NCBI GenBank assembly: GCA_036322855.1 | Contig: AP027924.1 | Span: 930,001-994,000, forward strand | Reading direction: 5' to 3' | Length of the DNA stretch: 64,000 nt | Origin: Improbicoccus pseudotrichonymphae | Lineage (GTDB): Bacteria; Bacillota; Clostridia; Oscillospirales; Acutalibacteraceae | Shown: positions 10,147 to 18,352 of the stretch, one piece after another | How positions within the stretch are numbered: position 1 is the first letter of the stretch | Layout: each line of letters begins with the position of its first letter | Position numbers and translations under genes: made by a program | The notes under the pieces: generated by a model | What the model saw: the letters and a program-made list of their open reading frames with translations, nothing else | Database searches by the model: none | What the model was told of the DNA's origin: nothing

Positions 10147-10525
10147 TGACCATGCAGCTATAACCCAAGTAAAATCAAAAATTGTTGTTTAAAACCTCCT
10201 ATAAATAATATGTTAAAAATTGCCAACTCTAAATTACATTTTAAATTTTATTACATTTGTTTAACAATGTCAATAGGCGGATAATTTATTAGTTTAGAAT
10301 CCATCTTCATAATTTTAAATTATGTGCTTTCGATAAATTTTTTCATAACAATTTAAGGAAAAATTCGAATGAATACTTGTGTATTTCAAGAATTTTTACG
10401 AAAAATCTAAAAATACATATAAGTAAAAACTCTTCTAAAAAAATGACAAACAGAAGAAAATGGCAATTTAAATGATTTTCTTCTACTTTTTTATCTTCGA
10501 TACTTTTATTTTATATGAACAGGCC

Positions 10526-11515
10526 CTAATTTATTTTAAAAAATTCTCTCGTCTTTTCGTCTCGTTTGACTTTAGATTTGTTTTTTTCAAGCAATTCAAC
10601 TATTGAATATAAATTTATCCAAATTTCATTATTACATTCTTTTTGCGATTCATCGAAAATAATCTGTAAACCTAAATGCAGATGACTTTTTGATATGTTA
10701 TTTACATTTTCTTTGTCACTGTAACCGGTTCTCCCCACATATCCTATTACTTGTCCGGCTTCTACAAAATCTCCTATTTTTAATTTTGTATTAAACGGTT
10801 TATTTTTTCTCAAATGCGCATAGTAGTAATATCTCATTTCATCGAAACTTCTAATACCAATTCTCCACCCTCCATATTTATTCCAACCCATAATTTCTAT
10901 TCTTCCTTTTTCTACAGCCACTACCGGTACTCCGGTAAGACACATTAAATCATTACCCAAATGAACTCTTTTATATCCAAAATTTCTGGAAGCACCAAAA
11001 TCGTCATAGTGATTAAAATAAAAACCCTTGGGTATTGGACTATATACCAAAAGACCGTATTTTTTCTCGATGATACCATCTGCGTTTTTTATTTCACGAT
11101 AACCTAAAAAACCCGACAAAACAGCAGAATAACCTTCTCGATAGTAAGGGAAAAATTTCATTTTTTTCGTGATTTCATTTACGTCTTTTTTTGTTTTTAA
11201 TTCATTTACAAATTCTTTTAGATCAATATTTTTATATTTTTTAAAATTACCCCCATATTTTGCTGCTAAATAAGCCAAAATATCTATCCAACTTATAACA
11301 TTAATATTTTCATTATGACTTTTAACATCTTCATTCATAGCGTCTCTAAGAGCTTCAAATGTCGGATTGAATTCCAGATATTTTATAAATTTTTTTTCAG
11401 CTTTTAAATGAATGGTTCCGTCTTTTATTTTTAAAATAAAAAATAATAAAGAAATTAACAGCGGAATAAAAATAAGAATTAAATTTCTTTTAATTCTTAT
11501 ATTCAATAAAAACAA
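10526..11515 (-). CDS. Membrane-anchored M23 (LytM) family peptidase
   Basis: A 329-residue protein with an N-terminal membrane anchor (about residues 10-28), a central domain of unknown role and a C-terminal M23 domain. The zinc-site motifs are present: HLGNDL (HxxxD type) and SHLHLG (HxH type), plus the GxxVEAGQVIGYVGRTG glycine-rich strand. M23 enzymes cut peptidoglycan cross-bridges or, in SpoIIQ-like forms, act as scaffolds; the preserved zinc ligands suggest an active enzyme. Its stop codon lies inside a motif (10508-10529) that recurs at insertion-sequence ends elsewhere in the window, so the C-terminus may have been altered by an insertion. Confidence 0.8.
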   Translation of the reverse strand: MFLLNIRIKRNLILIFIPLLISLLFFILKIKDGTIHLKAEKKFIKYLEFNPTFEALRDAMNEDVKSHNENINVISWIDILAYLAAKYGGNFKKYKNIDLKEFVNELKTKKDVNEITKKMKFFPYYREGYSAVLSGFLGYREIKNADGIIEKKYGLLVYSPIPKGFYFNHYDDFGASRNFGYKRVHLGNDLMCLTGVPVVAVEKGRIEIMGWNKYGGWRIGIRSFDEMRYYYYAHLRKNKPFNTKLKIGDFVEAGQVIGYVGRTGYSDKENVNNISKSHLHLGLQIIFDESQKECNNEIWINLYSIVELLEKNKSKVKRDEKTREFFKIN

Positions 11516-11669
11516 ATAATCATCTTCTTTGAAATTTTACTTAAATATATGTATTTTTTTGACAACAAATATTGAATTCCATATTTTTTATATAATTTAA
11601 ATAATTTATATTGAATATTTTTAAATTTATTATATAATATATATAATTTCTAAATAAAGGAGAAAAAAG

Positions 11670-12461
11670 ATGACAGAATTACTTATATCCAGAAGAGATA
11701 TTTTTCGAGATAGTGCATTAAAAAATGTAAAAGTAATGAGACAAAAAGCGATGTTTATAAATAAATTGATAACTAATCCAAAATACATAAAAAAAGCAAA
11801 CTTCAAAGAACGCATGCATGAAGACTTGGTTAAAACTAATAAATACATTCGAGAATCAACAAAACTTATCAAAAAAGAAATAATAAATGTAGAAGAAAAA
11901 ATTAAATCATTTAATAACAACAAGGGAATAATCTTAATTCAAAAAACAGCAGAAATGATACTGACAGATAAAGAATCAAACGAAAGTTTTAAAAAATTGA
12001 AAATAAAAGAAGCAAAAGAAAAAGCAAACCTGATAAAGGAAGAAGAACTTAACGAGTTAAAAAAATCAAAACAAAACTATTTGGAAAAAATAGAAGAAGT
12101 GGCAAAACTTTTTTTTATAAATGAATTCACAGATTTAGTTCAGGGGTCTGGTGGATTTGAACATTTACTGATATTAATATCTAATCTTAGAATCCTACAC
12201 GACGGTCTGGCAGCGGCGATTGCAGGGAAAGCGGTGAATACCAAACGCACAGGAGAGTTGACTCTAGGGAAAGCTTTAGACCAAAAATCAATTCAGATTT
12301 CCAAAGAAGACCTAGAACAAAAATTCGGAAAAAAAAAAGTATCGGATTATCTTGGCGAAGACAGTAGAGTTAAAAATTCAGTTGATAAATTGATATTGAA
12401 TATTGAAAAAGAAGATAAATTTATTGACAAAATTACCGCTTTTTTAAAGAAAACATGGTAA
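11670..12461 (+). CDS. Coiled-coil protein of unknown function
   Basis: A 263-residue, lysine- and glutamate-rich protein without signal peptide or membrane helix. Residues about 50-150 look strongly helical and coiled-coil forming. A less charged middle (about 150-190, containing GSGGFEHLL and GLAAAIAGKAV) precedes another charged helix. The start is well supported by AAAGGAG 8 nt upstream of the ATG. I recognise no family. It is convergent with the secreted protein gene that follows. It is probably a cytoplasmic lineage-specific protein. Confidence 0.6.
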   Translation: MTELLISRRDIFRDSALKNVKVMRQKAMFINKLITNPKYIKKANFKERMHEDLVKTNKYIRESTKLIKKEIINVEEKIKSFNNNKGIILIQKTAEMILTDKESNESFKKLKIKEAKEKANLIKEEELNELKKSKQNYLEKIEEVAKLFFINEFTDLVQGSGGFEHLLILISNLRILHDGLAAAIAGKAVNTKRTGELTLGKALDQKSIQISKEDLEQKFGKKKVSDYLGEDSRVKNSVDKLILNIEKEDKFIDKITAFLKKTW

Positions 12462-12489
12462 AAAAAATAAAAAATCCCGGGAGGGGTAA

Positions 12490-13881
12490 CTACGTATTTC
12501 CCACCATATCACATTTAGCGGAATTTAATATAATCTCAGACTGAGATGTCAATCGAGACATCAACGTGTTGTGCAAAAATTCAATTTCTTCATCAATTTT
12601 ATTCCAAGTCGACAAAGGAATGTTGAAAGGCGCACCACTGCTCTTGTTTTTTGATTTTGTTTTGACATAACCGTCTTTAGAAATCCTTTTCAAGAACCAT
12701 TCCATTCCCTTTACCACATGTGAAATAAGATGATTATATTCATCTTTAGAAGTAGAATTACCCATAACTTTAGATTTCATATTCATGCTATTTACAAGAT
12801 CGTCGACTAAATTTTTTAAATTTTCGCCCAAAACATTGTTGCCATAAAGGCGAACTGTTATTGCTATGTTTTTGACTTCGCATTTCGCCAAAGAATCAGG
12901 CAGTTTGGAATCAAACGAAACCTCAGAAACAGGCGACATAGGAATACGTATACAATCTGTTTCCGTAACATAATTCGGGTTCCATTTACCTTTTATTTCT
13001 GTTCCGGGTTCACCCTCAAATTTAAGTTGAACACCCAGACATTTATTTTCTTTCACAGTATTAAAAAGTTCATATTTTTGACCAAATGGCAACACATAGA
13101 AATCTCGCTTATATGTACAATTTTTGCTTTCTAGCGAATTACCAAATCCTAAAACACTACATTTTATCGAACTTCCGCGCCCGTTTGGATCCGACAATTC
13201 TAGAAAAATCGAACTATCATTAATTTTAGTACGAACCGCTGTACAGCAAGTTTTATTCGGCGAAATAACCAGAGAAAACTCAGAATTTTTTACACTATCA
13301 GGATAGGTTTTTCCCCCGACTTTTAAAACATCGCTTTCTGGTTTGTAATCAGTGCCCCATTTACCGCAAATACGCTGCCCTTGCGAGCCTTTAAACCTGA
13401 TTTGAACTTTTTGACAACCATTTTCTTTTACAGAGTTATATAGTTCATATTTTTTGCCAGCTTCAAGAAGATAAAAATCCGCATTGTTTGTGCAATTAAT
13501 TTCGCCACGCGGACCTTTTCCAAAAATAGAAACAGAAACAACCCCGAGATTTTTAAAATCAGAACCTGATAGATCCAAAAAAATCGAGGCGCTTGTGTTT
13601 TTCTTTCTCCAATTCGTACTTGCGATCTTATAGTTTTCATTTAAAATAAAATCAAAACTTTCGTTTTTGCAGTTGGGATTAACAAGAACTGGGAGTGGTT
13701 TTTTGCTGCAAACCATTCTAACTCCCTTCCTATCTTCTTGAATAGATAAATTTTTACAGGTCATTTCTCTTGAGTAAGATGTCCCTGGTGCAACATTCTT
13801 ATAATTTTCGATATTACCAAACGCGCAAACATCGGGCAAAAGCTGAAACGCAAACAAAAAAGCAACTATTTTTTTAGTCAT
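12490..13881 (-). CDS. Secreted protein with two tandem cysteine-containing repeats
   Basis: A 463-residue protein with a clear signal peptide (MTKKIVAFLFAFQLLPDVCA, cleavage near residue 20). Two homologous domains of about 120 residues follow (about 65-190 and 195-310). Each contains a SIFLDLS/SIFLELS strand, a SxFGKGxRG/GFGNS loop, DFYLLEAGKKYELYNSVKENGC versus DFYVLPFGQKYELFNTVKENKC, and an end in GKW. A C-terminal helical region of about 130 residues follows, without repeats. Paired cysteines and export suggest disulfide-bonded extracellular beta domains, perhaps for binding. No named family is recognised. A perfect 14-nt palindrome lies 42 nt upstream of the start. Confidence 0.7.
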   Translation of the reverse strand: MTKKIVAFLFAFQLLPDVCAFGNIENYKNVAPGTSYSREMTCKNLSIQEDRKGVRMVCSKKPLPVLVNPNCKNESFDFILNENYKIASTNWRKKNTSASIFLDLSGSDFKNLGVVSVSIFGKGPRGEINCTNNADFYLLEAGKKYELYNSVKENGCQKVQIRFKGSQGQRICGKWGTDYKPESDVLKVGGKTYPDSVKNSEFSLVISPNKTCCTAVRTKINDSSIFLELSDPNGRGSSIKCSVLGFGNSLESKNCTYKRDFYVLPFGQKYELFNTVKENKCLGVQLKFEGEPGTEIKGKWNPNYVTETDCIRIPMSPVSEVSFDSKLPDSLAKCEVKNIAITVRLYGNNVLGENLKNLVDDLVNSMNMKSKVMGNSTSKDEYNHLISHVVKGMEWFLKRISKDGYVKTKSKNKSSGAPFNIPLSTWNKIDEEIEFLHNTLMSRLTSQSEIILNSAKCDMVGNT

Positions 13882-13922
13882 AAAGTGTCTCCTTATTAAT
13901 TTTTTACATCAAAACCCTAACA

Positions 13923-13936
13923 TTCGAACGTTCGAA
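13923..13936. promoter_or_regulatory. Perfect 14-bp palindrome, possible operator
   Basis: TTCGAACGTTCGAA sits 42 bp upstream of the secreted-protein start (13881, minus strand), within the region expected to hold its promoter. A GC-containing perfect palindrome is unusual in such AT-rich DNA. It resembles, but does not match, a Gram-positive LexA box (CGAAC-N4-GTTCG). The regulator is unknown. Confidence 0.3.
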
Positions 13937-14052
13937 CAAAGTGCTTGCGTAATTAAACCGACGGCTATCCAATATATTCTCAAATTTTCTATTTGTCAAT
14001 AGGGATAAAAATTTTATAAATATATTTTTTTAAAATTTTTCGTGTTATCTGT

Positions 14053-14080
14053 TTGACAGCAAAATTCAAAATGCTATAAT
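14053..14080 (+). promoter_or_regulatory. Near-consensus sigma-A promoter of family gene
   Basis: TTGACA, 16 bp, TATAAT. A short hairpin (ATCAG...CTGAT) follows about 10 nt downstream, then GGAGG and the mini-ORF ATG at 14133. The same block precedes the other family members. Confidence 0.85.
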
Positions 14081-14132
14081 TAACTTATCAGTGTTTTTGC
14101 TGATTTATATTTTAATATCAGGAGGAAATGTT

Positions 14133-15137
14133 ATGAAAAACAACTTCATCAAATCTCTCATGAATTCTCTCAATTTGAGAGAGAGAGAGAGGCCTCTCAG
14201 GGGAGATCTCTCTATGAAAAAAGAAAGCAATGGAATAGGTGAAAATAAAAATAGCAAGAAGATTAGTAAAAATAATAAGATAATTTCCTATATCTTAGCT
14301 ATTGCTATGTGTTGTCAGTCTTTGGTTGGGGCTTTTGTATCTGATAGTCAACTTGTAGATAACAAGAAAACTGTTGAGATAATGAAATACAAAGATGAAG
14401 ATAATGAAGATGAAAATGAAGATAAAAGTAAAAAGGGCGATATGGTTGATAGATCTAAAAAGCTTTTAGATTTAGCTGAAACTATTGCTGTCGTTGGTGC
14501 CTCAGGCGTTGGTGCTTTAGTTATATATAAAGTTATAAAAGTTATATATAATGCAATTAATGCAATTAATAATGCAATTAATAATGCAATTAATAATGCA
14601 ATTAATCCTGAAATTAGTCCTAAAACTGTCAGAATTGAAGGTAAGGAATTTCAAGCTTATAACATAGGAAAAAAACTCGAAGATAATGAAGGTTTTGAGA
14701 ATTTAGAGGTCAGTTTTGACTCTTTTGACTCGAAATTACATAATTTTGCATTTCAAACTAATCTTAGACTTCGAACTACATTACTTGGCACTGATGTTTT
14801 GAAAATGAAGGTTAATCCTAATTCCGGAGATGAAATCAAAAAATTAAGTGGTTATTCTGAATTTGTTGTCAGAATTATTGAAGGCGGTGCTTCTTTATCA
14901 GATTATCTTGAAGATAATAATATTATTAATCCAACCATTGACAGTGTTGTGAAACATGCATGTAAGTTATTGGTGAAATGCGGTCCTAACTTTTGTCTGA
15001 TTGATGTTTGCGTTCCATTTGGACTTTGTGGTAAGATTGTGCATTTTCTTATTCCTGCGGAGCTGGTGGAGTTTTTGTTATATATCCCCTGGACATCTAA
15101 GGAAGGGGAGAAATTTCTTGAAAAACACATGATTTAA
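14133..15137 (+). CDS. GA-tract family protein, leader fused in frame (state 0)
   Basis: The ATG at 14133 follows GGAGGAAATGTT. The first 27 codons are the family leader (MKNNFIKSLMNSLN, then Arg-Glu from a short GA tract). They run in frame into the internal MKKESN start at 14214, which has its own AGGGGAG site. The main part has an export signal (ISYILAIAMCCQSLVGAF), an acidic spacer rich in DE, a second hydrophobic segment (ETIAVVGASGVGALVIYKV) and NAIN repeats. The family C-terminal domain follows (SGYSEFVVRI, VVKHACKLL, FLIPAELVEFL). No known family is recognised. The second hydrophobic segment could leave the C-terminal domain cytoplasmic, so an exported location is not certain. Confidence 0.7.
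   Translation: MKNNFIKSLMNSLNLRERERPLRGDLSMKKESNGIGENKNSKKISKNNKIISYILAIAMCCQSLVGAFVSDSQLVDNKKTVEIMKYKDEDNEDENEDKSKKGDMVDRSKKLLDLAETIAVVGASGVGALVIYKVIKVIYNAINAINNAINNAINNAINPEISPKTVRIEGKEFQAYNIGKKLEDNEGFENLEVSFDSFDSKLHNFAFQTNLRLRTTLLGTDVLKMKVNPNSGDEIKKLSGYSEFVVRIIEGGASLSDYLEDNNIINPTIDSVVKHACKLLVKCGPNFCLIDVCVPFGLCGKIVHFLIPAELVEFLLYIPWTSKEGEKFLEKHMI
14177..14191 (+). repeat. Short (GA)7 microsatellite in leader
   Basis: Seven GA units plus G encode Arg-Glu. It is the shortest uninterrupted tract among the intact family members, so it should slip least. The leader-to-main start distance is 81 nt, in frame. Confidence 0.95.
14550..14605 (+). repeat. In-frame 12-nt tandem repeat (NAIN)
   Basis: About four and a half copies of AATGCAATTAAT encode Asn-Ala-Ile-Asn repeats just after the second hydrophobic segment. 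Length changes would keep the frame. The paralog at 20787 has only a single copy at this position. Confidence 0.9.
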
Positions 15138-15265
15138 AGCTATTAAGATGGGTTCTTAGGAATTAAATTACTTTTTCAGTTCACAAAAAAATTAAATATG
15201 AGTACTATATTTCATCTAGATTTTTAATTTTAATTTTTAATTATTTTTTAGGGTGGAGTTCCGGA

Positions 15266-16102
15266 TTGAAAGATGGTAGTTTTGTAATTATCGGCGGAGA
15301 TAAGCGTCAAATTTTTTTAGCAAGCTTATTAAAAGAAGATGGTAAAAAAGTACACGTTTGCGAATTCAACGATGAAATTCCCAGCGAAATTAATTTAAAA
15401 TCGGAAAAGCTGGGAGATGTCATAGATAAAAGCAATAACATAATTTTACCGCTACCATTGAGTAGGGATGGGCGAAAAGTACTCTTTACCGATATAGAAC
15501 TCAATATAAGTTTTATAGAGAAAATTAAAAATAAAAAAATATTTTGCGGGAATAAAAATTCAATCAAGGATATTTCGTGGCAAAATTTAGATTTAATAGA
15601 TTATGCCCAAAATGAAAATTTTAAAATTTTAAATGCAGAACCTACGGCAGAAGGTACCATAAAGTTATTACTAGAAAATACAGATAAAACCATTAACAAT
15701 TGCTCATTTTTGATAACCGGTTTCGGAAGAATAGGTAAAATTCTCTCCGGAATGTTAAAAAATTTTAATGCCAAAATATACATAAATACCAAATCGGAAG
15801 ACGACAAAACTTGGGCTGAAATTTTTGGTTTTAAGGTGATAGATTTAAATTCAAGTAAGAGTTTATATTTTGATTTTATAATAAATACTGTTCCGGAGTT
15901 AATTTTCAGTAAATCTGTTCTTAATAAAATAAATAAAAAATGTTTAATTATTGATTTAGCCTCTATCCCCGGAGTCGATTTTGAATATGCAAAAAAAATA
16001 AATATTAAAACAAAACATGAATTTGGTATTCCCGGAAGATTTTTTCCAAAAACAGCCGCCGAGATTATTAAAAAAATTATTTATAAATATCTGGAGGCTT
16101 GA
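15266..16102 (+). CDS. dpaA: Dipicolinate synthase subunit A
   Basis: A 278-residue protein with an N-terminal Rossmann-like region (FVIIGGDKRQ), a PLPLSRDG motif, and a second nucleotide-binding fold (FLITGFGRIGKIL), typical of DpaA/SpoVFA. With DpaB it oxidises a dihydrodipicolinate-pathway intermediate to dipicolinic acid, the spore core solute. The start is TTG, with GGGTGGAG about 6 nt upstream. It abuts dpaB and is followed by sigK, the mother-cell sigma factor that drives dpaAB in Bacillus. This is strong evidence of a sporulating ancestry. Confidence 0.88.
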   Translation: MKDGSFVIIGGDKRQIFLASLLKEDGKKVHVCEFNDEIPSEINLKSEKLGDVIDKSNNIILPLPLSRDGRKVLFTDIELNISFIEKIKNKKIFCGNKNSIKDISWQNLDLIDYAQNENFKILNAEPTAEGTIKLLLENTDKTINNCSFLITGFGRIGKILSGMLKNFNAKIYINTKSEDDKTWAEIFGFKVIDLNSSKSLYFDFIINTVPELIFSKSVLNKINKKCLIIDLASIPGVDFEYAKKINIKTKHEFGIPGRFFPKTAAEIIKKIIYKYLEA

Positions 16103-16104
16103 TT

Positions 16105-16686
16105 ATGAAAAAACTAAATTTGGGATATGCAATGTGTGCATCTTTTTGTACTATTAGTAATTCATTGGAAGCTTTGAAAAGTATTTCGAATAAATATAAT
16201 ATTCTGCCAATATTGTCGGAAAATTTGATGAAATATGACACAAGGTTTGGCAAAGCAGTCGATATAAGAAAAAAAATCGAACACATAACTCAAAGAAAAT
16301 CTTTGCTTGCAATTCCGGAAGCAGAACCGATAGGACCTACAAATATGACCGATATCATGATAATTGCACCCTGCACCGGAAATACTTTGGCTAAAATAAA
16401 CAATGCAATCACAGATACAGTCGTTACTATGGCCGTAAAATCTCATTTAAGAGTAACCAAATCTCTAGTAATATGTTTTGCAAGCAATGATGCATTAGGT
16501 TTTTCTTTTGAGAATATAATCAGATCTATGAATATGAAAAATATTTTTTTCGTTCCGATGCTTCAAGATTCTCCTAAAAATAAACCAAATTCTCTTGTTG
16601 CGGATTTTAATATGATAGACGAAACCATAGAAGCGGCGCTCGAGGGAAGACAAATAAGACCGATTTTCAAAGTAACGGCAGCGTAA
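16105..16686 (+). CDS. dpaB: Dipicolinate synthase subunit B (flavoprotein)
   Basis: A 193-residue flavoprotein of the DpaB/SpoVFB type. It opens KLNLGYAMCASFCT, carries a MIIAPCTGNTLAKI segment (the family's conserved flavoprotein loop with catalytic-type cysteine and asparagine) and ends in a helix. A GGAGG site lies 7 nt before the ATG at 16105, which is preferred over the TTG at 16099. It overlaps the end of dpaA's ribosome-binding context, so translation is probably coupled. Function: dipicolinate synthesis in the mother cell. Confidence 0.88.
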   Translation: MKKLNLGYAMCASFCTISNSLEALKSISNKYNILPILSENLMKYDTRFGKAVDIRKKIEHITQRKSLLAIPEAEPIGPTNMTDIMIIAPCTGNTLAKINNAITDTVVTMAVKSHLRVTKSLVICFASNDALGFSFENIIRSMNMKNIFFVPMLQDSPKNKPNSLVADFNMIDETIEAALEGRQIRPIFKVTAA

Positions 16687-16717
16687 ATCTAATATTCGGT
16701 TTTATTAGGTGGTACTT

Positions 16718-17395
16718 TTGTTAAATTTTTTAAATGAATGTTTAAAAAATATCATATTTTTAGCGTTACATGTTTTGAATCCAAACGTATTCCCGAAAAT
16801 ACTTTCCAAAAAAGAAGAAGAACAATATATCAGTTTACTCGAAAAGAAAAATACAAGTGCTAGAAATAAACTTATAGAACACAATTTAAGATTGGTAGCT
16901 CATATAGTTAAAAAATTTCAAAATAATTATGAAGAAAATGAAGATTTAATTTCAATAGGAACTGTAGGATTAATAAAAGGAATAAACACTTTCAATGCAA
17001 AAAAAGGCATAAAATTATCAAGCTATATTTCGAGATGTATAGAAAATGAAATTCTAATGCATTTTCGTTTTGTTAAGAAGATTTCTTTGGATGTTTCGAT
17101 TAATGAACCTTTTGATTCGTGTAAAAACGGAAATTCAGTGTCACTTATTGATACTTTGACAAACGATGCGACCGATTTTGACAAAATTGTCGTTAAGATG
17201 AATTTCCAAAAATTAAAAAAATACATAGATAAAAATTTAGGTAGAAGAGAAAGAACAATTATAAAGTTGAGATATGGTTGGCAAGATTCAGAACCGTTAA
17301 CTCAACAACAGGTTGCGCAAAAGCTTAATATTTCAAGATCATATGTTTCGAGAATAGAAAAAAAGACTCTTTCTGATCTGAAAAAGATATTTTAA
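16718..17395 (+). CDS. sigK: Sporulation sigma factor, SigK-like
   Basis: A sigma-70 family protein of about 225 residues. After an N-terminal hydrophobic stretch (pro-sequence like) come the SigK-type FPKILSKKEEE, region 2 (NLRLVAHIVKKF...DLISIGTVGLIKGI...SSYISRCIENEILMHFR) and region 4 (RRERTIIKLRYGW..., helix-turn-helix TQQQVAQKLNISRSYVSRIE). The gene is intact, not split by a skin element. TTG at 16718 is the best start (AGGTGG 5-6 nt upstream). It lies directly behind dpaAB. SigE is the nearest alternative; the N-terminus and genomic partner favour SigK. Confidence 0.82.
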   Translation: MLNFLNECLKNIIFLALHVLNPNVFPKILSKKEEEQYISLLEKKNTSARNKLIEHNLRLVAHIVKKFQNNYEENEDLISIGTVGLIKGINTFNAKKGIKLSSYISRCIENEILMHFRFVKKISLDVSINEPFDSCKNGNSVSLIDTLTNDATDFDKIVVKMNFQKLKKYIDKNLGRRERTIIKLRYGWQDSEPLTQQQVAQKLNISRSYVSRIEKKTLSDLKKIF

Positions 17396-17448
17396 TATAA
17401 TTTGGTGAAAAAATTTTTAATATTTATCCTAATGAACAAGAATTAAAA

Positions 17449-18285
17449 TTGATCTATAAAAAATTGTTTTTTAATAATAAATTTATAAGGCACAGTGTAA
17501 TCGGAAAAAGCTGGTGCAAAAGAGATATAAACTTGTTTCAAATGGGAAATACAGACGAGTTCGTGCTTTTTGCCGGAGCTTTTCATGGTTCCGAATGGAT
17601 TACGGCATTAATTTTAATTAAATTTCTAAATGAAATCTTGGTTAAATTCAATTATGATAATAGAATAAAGAGATATTTAGAAAAATGCGGAATTGGTATC
17701 ATACCGATTGTAAATCCCGATGGTGTGGAAATTGCATTGAACGGTTATGAAAGTGCTGGGGATTATAAGGGCCTAGTAAAAAAAATAATCGGAAATAATC
17801 ATAAAAAGTGGCAAGCAAACGCACGAGGTGTAGATATTAATCACAATTTTAACGCCGGTTGGGAAGAGCTTAAAAAATTAGAAATTGAATCCGGAATAAC
17901 ATCTCCGGCAAGCACAAGATACGGGGGGGAAAAACCCGAAAGTGAAAACGAAACCAAATTTTTAGTTAGATTTTGTGAAAATAATTTTGTAAAATATTCT
18001 TTAGCCTTCCACAGCCAAGGAGAAGAGATTTATTGGAAATATGGCGAGAAAATTCCGAAGAAAAGTAAAGAATTGGCAATTTTGCTTTCTGAAGACAGTT
18101 CATATAAACTAAGTGAACCTGAAGGGCTTGCCATAGGTGGTGGATTCAAAGATTGGTTTATCAGAAAGTTCAATCGTCCTTCATTTACCATTGAAGTCGG
18201 AAAAGGTGAAAACCCATTGCCTCTTTCGGATTTAGATTTAATATATAAAAAGATAAACAAAATGTTTTATCGTTTGTTAATTTAG
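17449..18285 (+). CDS. Zinc carboxypeptidase, M14 family (gamma-D-glutamyl-diamino acid peptidase type)
   Basis: A 278-residue M14 peptidase. Zinc ligands are visible as HGSE (about residue 44) and a later histidine in AFHSQGEE; the catalytic glutamate lies in TIEVGKGENPL. The proline-rich IPIVNPDGVE and the NARGVDINHNFNAGW segment match the endopeptidase I group that trims spore or wall peptides. Together with dpaAB and sigK this suggests a role in cortex or wall processing. The first standard start is TTG at 17449 with no clear ribosome site. The frame is open upstream and a GGTGA precedes an ATT at 17413, so the start is uncertain. Confidence 0.8.
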   Translation: MIYKKLFFNNKFIRHSVIGKSWCKRDINLFQMGNTDEFVLFAGAFHGSEWITALILIKFLNEILVKFNYDNRIKRYLEKCGIGIIPIVNPDGVEIALNGYESAGDYKGLVKKIIGNNHKKWQANARGVDINHNFNAGWEELKKLEIESGITSPASTRYGGEKPESENETKFLVRFCENNFVKYSLAFHSQGEEIYWKYGEKIPKKSKELAILLSEDSSYKLSEPEGLAIGGGFKDWFIRKFNRPSFTIEVGKGENPLPLSDLDLIYKKINKMFYRLLI

Positions 18286-18352
18286 ATTAAAATTTATTTT
18301 GTATAAAATTACAAATTTTATGACATAATAATATTCGGGTGTGGTTTTACAA

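Noticed and set aside
13923..13936. LexA (SOS) box
   Set aside because: The half-sites lack the 4-nt spacer of the Gram-positive consensus, and the gene downstream is not a repair gene.
14091..14132. Upstream GTG start for the first family gene
   Set aside because: It would lie in the 5' hairpin; the ATG at 14133 has a strong GGAGG and matches the leader start in all paralogs.
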